From positions 86,286,363 through 86,350,362 of the forward strand of contig CM061239.1 of the NCBI GenBank assembly GCA_030848705.1: a stretch of DNA of 64,000 nt, in the 5' to 3' direction. The notes below the pieces were generated by a model. The model was not told the origin of the DNA and did not search any database. It saw only the letters and a list, made by a program, of their open reading frames with translations. This stretch comes from Heracleum sosnowskyi (Eukaryota; Streptophyta; Magnoliopsida; Apiales; Apiaceae). Of the stretch, positions 63,949 to 64,000 are shown in pieces (positions within the stretch are counted from its first letter, which is position 1; every line of letters begins with the position of its first letter). Both the position numbers and the translations under genes were made by a program.

Positions 63949-64000
63949 ACCTGATAGTACTCAGTAAAAAGAAACTAATAGTACTATAAAAAACTCGGTA
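63443..64000 (-). promoter_or_regulatory. E6 ORF3 leader and putative promoter
   Basis: On the minus strand this is a roughly 480-base AT-rich leader with a CT-rich part (plus 63843-63859), preceded by a 31-bp (AT)n run (63914-63944) that could act as a TATA region. Upstream of that, at 63951-64000, are GATAGTACT and AATAGTACTAT, related to the U3 array at 58881-58947. The array probably continues outside the window. A short plus-strand ORF ending in IYIYIYI is due to the AT run. Confidence 0.45.

Larger units (their letters stand above)
58321..64000 (-). mobile_element. E6: SIRE-like Ty1/copia element, left part
   Basis: The 3' LTR is 58321-59659, with target site GGTAG at 58316-58320. The polypurine tract ATAGGGGGAGAT abuts it. 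A 3.5-kb ORF3 (59924-63442) follows, then a long non-coding leader to the window end. Pol and gag must lie further right. It is nested in E5, which is nested in E7, which is nested in E4. Confidence 0.88.

Noticed and set aside
1..64000. Intact host gene or an integrated bacterial or viral system
   Set aside because: Every coding block found belongs to a retrotransposon or is a fragment inside the CACTA element. No operon-like structure or caulimovirus movement or coat protein motif was seen.

Overview
This window looks like plant nuclear heterochromatin from a large-genome eudicot. It is AT-rich, and almost every base can be assigned to transposable elements nested inside one another. I see no intact host gene, rRNA or tRNA. 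The lineages (Athila, SIRE-like and Tekay-like LTR retrotransposons, and a CACTA DNA transposon) fit an asterid such as an Apiaceae species, but that guess is weak.

Layout, left to right. (1) 1-30767: the 3' part of an Athila-type Ty3/gypsy element (+). Its gag, protease, RT/RNase H and integrase form one frame broken by stop codons, followed by a separate ORF3 and a 3' LTR. Three later insertions split it: a Tekay-like solo LTR (5517-9265, TSD tatac) inside ORF3; a complete 14.07-kb SIRE-like Ty1/copia element 'E1' (10298-24365, minus strand, TSD ggact, two 1325-bp LTRs with two differences by eye); and a non-autonomous CACTA transposon (25635-30159, TSD att) inside the LTR. The CACTA carries exon-like pieces of two unrelated host genes, plastid chaperonin-60 beta and an OSCA/CSC1 channel. 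(2) 30768-34442: copia remnant 'E2' (-), into whose ORF3 the Athila element inserted. (3) 34443-~37940: copia remnant 'E3' (-), LTR plus decayed ORF3. (4) ~37962-43002: copia remnant 'E4' (+), split by a solo LTR (38143-41424, TSD acaag). (5) 43003-56208: a Tekay-like chromodomain Ty3/gypsy element 'E7' (-) with 3.8-kb LTRs. Its right LTR is interrupted by (6) another long LTR, 'E5' (56209-58320, +), itself interrupted by (7) SIRE-like element 'E6' (58321-end, -).

Three patterns stand out. First, in elements of both superfamilies, ORF3 sits behind what looks like its own promoter (TATA-like box, CT-rich leader), and just upstream lies an array of a short element-specific motif that also occurs upstream of the TATA box in the same element's LTR. 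This is direct for Athila and E1 and probable for E6; E2 and E3 each show one half of the pair. Second, the long Tekay-like LTRs share a gene-like layout: a GT donor, a small exon, a GC-AG-type donor AG|GCAAGT, an acceptor and a short ORF 9-12 nt later. Third, the ORF3 proteins of the copia elements resemble each other, and possibly the Athila ORF3. They show nuclear-type basic clusters and coiled coils rather than signal peptides or membrane segments.

E1 is the youngest insertion, with intact gag and a 1618-codon ORF3 but two stop codons in pol. It would need an enzyme supplied in trans to move now. All functional statements are inferred from sequence reading; no search or alignment was run.
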